From positions 1-7,501 of the forward strand of contig CAYOAI010000028.1 of the NCBI GenBank assembly GCA_964401915.1: a DNA stretch of 7,501 bases, read 5' to 3'. The translations under genes and the position numbers were made by a program. The notes under the pieces are model-generated. The model saw only the letters and a program-made list of their open reading frames with translations. It was not told the origin of the DNA and searched no databases. Source of the stretch: CAZGZD01 sp964401915 (GTDB taxonomy: Bacteria; Patescibacteriota; Microgenomatia; UBA1406; GWC2-37-13). Shown in pieces: positions 4,021 through 7,501 of this stretch. Positions within the stretch are counted from its first letter, which is position 1. Every line of letters starts with the position of its first letter.

Positions 4021-6989
4021 CTCACCGTATAGAAATCACAAATACAATTCTCGATACTCGAGCGGGTGTGCTTTTGGAAAAAATTAAAAATCACAATTCA
4101 TCTCTCAAACTCAAAAAAATCTATGGTGCAGATGTCTACACTATCGACAAAGATTTAACCCGCGAGCAATTACAATTGGCCGCCTCGGAAATTGCAAATC
4201 CTATTACGCAAAAGTCCTATATAGATACTCCATACACCCCCTCCTCTTTTACGTACGCTTTGGAAATTGGATACTTACCCGCTGTAACAGACAATGTTGG
4301 GCAAACGACGCGGGAGCTGCTTACTGATCTTCTAAAAGTTCGATTCAAAGAGGCTGAAAATGTTTATAGTTCAAGGCTTTATTTTTTCGAAGGTGATTTA
4401 TCAACAACTAACATACAAGAAATTGCAGACACACTCTATAATCCGCTCATTCAAAAAGCAACTATTAAATCAAGCGCTGAGTTTGACTCAAGACGCGGTA
4501 TGGGAACACATCCTCCGAAAGTCAGTATTAAAAATAAGCCGCAGGTTACAGCAGTCGATTTAGACATTTCAGATAACGAACTTGAAATGTTGAGTACCTA
4601 TGGAATAAAGGGACCAGATGGCACCACTCGCGGACCGCTTGCACTCAAGCTTCCCTATCTCCATGCGATTCAAAAATACTTCAAAGATTTGGGTCGAAAT
4701 CCTACAGATATTGAGCTTGAGACTCTTGCGCAGACCTGGTCTGAACACTGCAAACACACCATATTTGCCGACCCCATCGATAATATCACTGAAGGTCTTT
4801 TCAAAACATATATAAAAGGAGCAACAGAGAAAATTCGCAAAAATAAAGGCAAAGATGACTTCTGTGTGTCAGTTTTTAGCGATAATTCAGGGGTTATCGC
4901 ATTTGACAACGAGTTTACAATCACTCACAAGATGGAGACTCACAATACCCCATCTGCACTTGACCCATATGGTGGTGCACTGACTGGTATTGTTGGTGTA
5001 AACCGCGACACTTTGGGCACTGGACTTGGGGCAAAGCCAATTGCCAATATGTATGGCTTTTTCTTGTCCGAGCCATGGAATTACACAATTCTTTATAGGG
5101 ATAAAGATAAAAAAGACAGAATGCTCACCTCAAGACAGATTATGGATGGAGTGATCGCGGGCGTAAATACAGGAGGTAATCAATCGGGTATACCCACACC
5201 TCAAGGATTTATATATTTTGACAAGCGCTACCTGGGTAAACCGCTTGTATTTGCGGGGACAATCGGGCTCTTGCCAGTTTACAGTAAAGGACGAGCGGCC
5301 CACGAGAAAAAGGCACAACCCGGAGATTATATCGTGATGATCGGTGGACGAGTGGGCAAAGACGGCATACATGGCGCCACATTCTCCTCCGAAGCCCTTT
5401 CCGAATCATCACCGTCTACATCTGTGCAGATCGGCGATGCCATAACACAGAAGAAATTCTCAGACGCAATAGTTCGAGAAGCTCGCGACCAAGGGCTCTA
5501 TAACAGTATCACAGATTGCGGAGCTGGAGGGCTTTCATCGGCTGTTGGCGAGATGGCACGTGAATCCGGTGGTTGCCAAGTCGATCTTGAAAAAGTGCCA
5601 CTCAAATACAGCGGACCTGATCCATGGGAGATCTGGATATCTGAATCTCAGGAGCGCATGGTGGTTGCAGTACCTGAAGACAAATGGAAAGAGCTTTCCA
5701 CACTTTGCGTGCTGCGCGGAGTTGAGGCAACTGTAATCGGTGAGTTTACAAATACAGGGCATTGCCAAGTTTATTTCGATCATGAGATAGTCCTTGATCT
5801 CAAGATGGACTTTTTGCACGATGGTCTGCCGAAGATTCCCATGCAGACCAAGCAACCGAAAAAGGCTCAAAAAGAAACTCTCATCCCGACATCCCAAAAT
5901 CCAACTAATGATTTTCTCAAAATGCTTGCCCGTCCTTCGATCTGCAGCTATTCCTTTATCTCTGCTCAATACGATCATGAAGTACAGGCCAACTCTGTTC
6001 TAAAACCGATAGTAGGGCGCGGCCGTGTAAATAGTTCAACCTCTGTAATCAAGCCGAGACTTGAGAGCAGCAAGGGAGTAGTTCTGTCTCAAGCTTACTA
6101 TCCGCAGTACTCGGAGATTGACGCATATGCTATGGCGCGTGCCACAATAGATACAGCAGTCGCCCAAGCAGTCGCAGCTGGTGCCGATTTAGATCATCTT
6201 GCGCTTCTTGATAATTTTTGTTGGTGCTCATCAGATGATCCAGAAAGACTTTACCAGCTCAAAGAGGCCGCACTCGGATGCTACGACGCAGCAGTCGCCT
6301 ATGGCACACCTTACATATCCGGCAAAGACAGTATGTTCAATGATTTCAAAGGTTACGACGCACGCGGTAAGTTCATCAAGGTATCAGTTCCTCCCACACT
6401 TGTCATCTCATCAATCGGTGTGATAAATGATGTCACACAAGTTGTCTCCTGTGATCTTAAATCTGCGGGTGATTTAATCTATGTAATTGGCCAGACGCGT
6501 GACGAGCTTGGCGGATCCGAATATCTACGATATCTTTCTGACACGAGACAAGAAGTATTCAATAGTTCAATACCCCAGACAGATTCTGCAACTAACAAAC
6601 ACATATATAAAGCCTATCAAAAAGCTCTGCAGCAAGGTCTTGTGACTGCAACACATGCTCCAGGTTTGGGCGGGCTGGGAGCAGCACTTGCCAAGATGGC
6701 TGTTGGTGGGATGCTTGGCATTGATATATCACTTACTAATCTTCCAGGATCTGTGGAGAGTGATGTATCGGCTCTTTATAGTCAGTCCACTGGACGAATT
6801 CTTGCAACAGTTGACCCGAGAAATAAAGATGTATTTGAGGGATTATTCTTAACTCTTCCAATCGCACAGATTGGGCAAGTTACAGGTGATGGAAAGATTG
6901 ATATTAGGGATCTTAATAACAATGCTCTTATTGAGACATCAGTCCAAAAAGCATATGAAAGTTATCATTCGACATTTAAAAATTATTAA
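4017..6989 (+). CDS. purL: FGAM synthase synthetase subunit, PurS-PurL fusion (PurSL type)
   Basis: ATP-dependent amidation of FGAR to FGAM, using ammonia delivered by PurQ. At 990 aa it lies between small PurL (~740, needs separate PurS) and large PurL (~1300, with its own glutaminase). Residues ~1-75 and ~76-155 look like two PurS-like modules (EIGYLPAVTDNVGQT, 83-97, in the second). A helical linker follows (~185-245, with TWSEHCKH at 240-247, the catalytic His motif). The first AIR-synthase-like half then shows METHNTPSALDPYGGA (306-321), DCGAGGLSSA (500-509) and ISESQERM (541-548). The second half has SGKDSM (768-773) and HAPGLGGLGAALA (880-892). There is no C-terminal glutaminase, since the protein ends just before the separate purQ. 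Oddities: ETHNTPS replaces the common ESHNHPS/ETHNHPT, and HAPGLGG replaces the usual HDxSDGG in the second, non-catalytic half. It starts in a 4-nt overlap with purD and has no Shine-Dalgarno. The fusion explains why no free purS is present. Confidence 0.94.
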   Translation: MTHRIEITNTILDTRAGVLLEKIKNHNSSLKLKKIYGADVYTIDKDLTREQLQLAASEIANPITQKSYIDTPYTPSSFTYALEIGYLPAVTDNVGQTTRELLTDLLKVRFKEAENVYSSRLYFFEGDLSTTNIQEIADTLYNPLIQKATIKSSAEFDSRRGMGTHPPKVSIKNKPQVTAVDLDISDNELEMLSTYGIKGPDGTTRGPLALKLPYLHAIQKYFKDLGRNPTDIELETLAQTWSEHCKHTIFADPIDNITEGLFKTYIKGATEKIRKNKGKDDFCVSVFSDNSGVIAFDNEFTITHKMETHNTPSALDPYGGALTGIVGVNRDTLGTGLGAKPIANMYGFFLSEPWNYTILYRDKDKKDRMLTSRQIMDGVIAGVNTGGNQSGIPTPQGFIYFDKRYLGKPLVFAGTIGLLPVYSKGRAAHEKKAQPGDYIVMIGGRVGKDGIHGATFSSEALSESSPSTSVQIGDAITQKKFSDAIVREARDQGLYNSITDCGAGGLSSAVGEMARESGGCQVDLEKVPLKYSGPDPWEIWISESQERMVVAVPEDKWKELSTLCVLRGVEATVIGEFTNTGHCQVYFDHEIVLDLKMDFLHDGLPKIPMQTKQPKKAQKETLIPTSQNPTNDFLKMLARPSICSYSFISAQYDHEVQANSVLKPIVGRGRVNSSTSVIKPRLESSKGVVLSQAYYPQYSEIDAYAMARATIDTAVAQAVAAGADLDHLALLDNFCWCSSDDPERLYQLKEAALGCYDAAVAYGTPYISGKDSMFNDFKGYDARGKFIKVSVPPTLVISSIGVINDVTQVVSCDLKSAGDLIYVIGQTRDELGGSEYLRYLSDTRQEVFNSSIPQTDSATNKHIYKAYQKALQQGLVTATHAPGLGGLGAALAKMAVGGMLGIDISLTNLPGSVESDVSALYSQSTGRILATVDPRNKDVFEGLFLTLPIAQIGQVTGDGKIDIRDLNNNALIETSVQKAYESYHSTFKNY

Positions 6990-6990
6990 T

Positions 6991-7501
6991 ATGATCAAAC
7001 CAAAAGCGCTTGTTTTGTCCGGGTACGGCCTCAACTGCGAGGAAGAGACGCAATATGCCCTCCAGATAGCTGGAGGAGCCGCTGATATCGTACATATCAA
7101 CGACCTTATCGAAAGTCCCAAAAAATTGCAGAATTATCAGATCCTGGCAGTCCCTGGCGGATTTGCCTATGGCGATGATACGGGTGCCGGTAATGCATAT
7201 GCGATCAAACTTAAAAACCACCTGTGGGATGATCTGCTACAATTTGTGTCCAGAGATACTCTCACAATCGGTATCTGCAATGGGTTTCAAATTATCACCA
7301 ATTTGGGGTTACTTCCCGCATTCCACGATTCGTATGGTATGCGGGAAGTAGCTCTTGTCCCCAATGACAATGCCCGCTACAGCGCTCGCTGGGTCGATCT
7401 CAAAGTCCAAAACCATACTCCATGGCTCAAAGACATCGACACACTTTCTATCCCGATCGCGCATGGTGAGGGAAAATTTTACGCAACTGATGAAAGTCTT
7501 A
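6991..7501 (+). CDS. purQ: FGAM synthase glutaminase subunit PurQ (3' end beyond the window)
   Basis: Class I glutamine amidotransferase that hydrolyses glutamine and passes ammonia to the PurSL synthetase encoded just upstream. ATG at 6991 comes one base after the purL stop. The frame is open for 170 codons to the right edge, so the C-terminus is missing. The start reads ALVLSGYGLNCEEET, corresponding to the family's LxxPGTNCdrdT region. PGGFAYGDD (55-63) is the oxyanion-region motif. GICNGFQ (94-100) carries the nucleophile Cys96, and NARYSARWVDLKV (127-139) and IAHGEGKF (156-163) are also typical. The catalytic His/Glu pair near the C-terminus lies outside the window, so completeness cannot be judged. 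No Shine-Dalgarno is visible; the preceding bases are very A/T-rich. Pairing with a PurSL that lacks a glutaminase domain supports the call strongly. Confidence 0.95.
   Translation, partial: MIKPKALVLSGYGLNCEEETQYALQIAGGAADIVHINDLIESPKKLQNYQILAVPGGFAYGDDTGAGNAYAIKLKNHLWDDLLQFVSRDTLTIGICNGFQIITNLGLLPAFHDSYGMREVALVPNDNARYSARWVDLKVQNHTPWLKDIDTLSIPIAHGEGKFYATDESL
7310..7350. repeat. Perfect 12-bp inverted repeat inside purQ
   Basis: TACTTCCCGCAT (7310-7321) is the exact reverse complement of ATGCGGGAAGTA (7339-7350), with a 17-nt spacer. In RNA the stem could extend outward to 7305/7355 using G-U wobbles and inward by CCA/TGG (7323-7325 with 7335-7337) after one mismatch. It encodes roughly residues 107-120 of PurQ, just after the Cys96 motif, and the protein reads normally through it. 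There is no T-run, so it does not look like a terminator. Confidence 0.75.

Noticed and set aside
5535..5978. A 147-codon antisense frame within purL
   Set aside because: It lies wholly opposite a strongly conserved coding region and its translation shows no recognisable domain. It is a shadow frame, as are the other antisense and out-of-frame ORFs across the operon.
1..7501. CRISPR arrays, tRNA/rRNA genes, insertion sequences, phage or defence genes
   Set aside because: No repeated spacer structure, cloverleaf, transposase-like frame or terminal repeats were seen. The window is essentially one metabolic operon plus a divergent control region.

Overview
The window holds most of a de novo purine biosynthesis operon on the + strand, in the order purF, purN, purD, purL (fused PurS-PurL type) and purQ (cut off by the right edge). 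Together these genes code for the steps from PRPP to formylglycinamidine ribonucleotide (FGAM): PurF makes phosphoribosylamine, PurD adds glycine, PurN formylates, and the PurSL + PurQ pair carries out the glutamine-dependent amidation. The genes are packed tightly: a 5-nt gap (purF/purN), two 4-nt ATGA overlaps (purN/purD and purD/purL) and a 1-nt gap (purL/purQ). This is one polycistronic unit. None of the five starts has a recognisable Shine-Dalgarno sequence.

The first ~430 bases are a divergent control region. A minus-strand gene starts at 172 and runs off the left edge; its first 57 codons encode a short polar N-terminus followed by one hydrophobic, probably membrane-spanning segment. 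Facing the other way, a good sigma70-like promoter (TTGAAA, 17 nt, TACAAT, 282-310) would start a transcript near 317. Within the next 90 nt that transcript meets two perfect hairpins and then a canonical Rho-independent terminator with six T (383-406). purF starts only 22 nt after the T-run. The 317-406 segment therefore looks like a terminated leader (attenuator) or a small independent RNA, and it contains a possible 15-codon leader peptide. This is the most interesting non-coding element in the window.

All five pur genes look intact in the visible part, with no frameshifts. Several proteins depart from the best-known family members: PurF has an unusual PRPP flexible loop but keeps four putative Fe-S cysteines, PurN has an insertion in its active-site region and a long C-terminal tail, and PurL is a PurS-PurL fusion with unusual residues in two motifs. 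A perfect 12-bp inverted repeat lies within purQ.

Organism: a bacterium with moderate GC and the standard code (TGA acts as stop at the ends of purN and purD, where the families also end). The divergent enzymes and compact packing would fit an uncultivated or candidate-phylum lineage such as Patescibacteria/CPR, but this is a low-confidence inference with no marker gene in the window.
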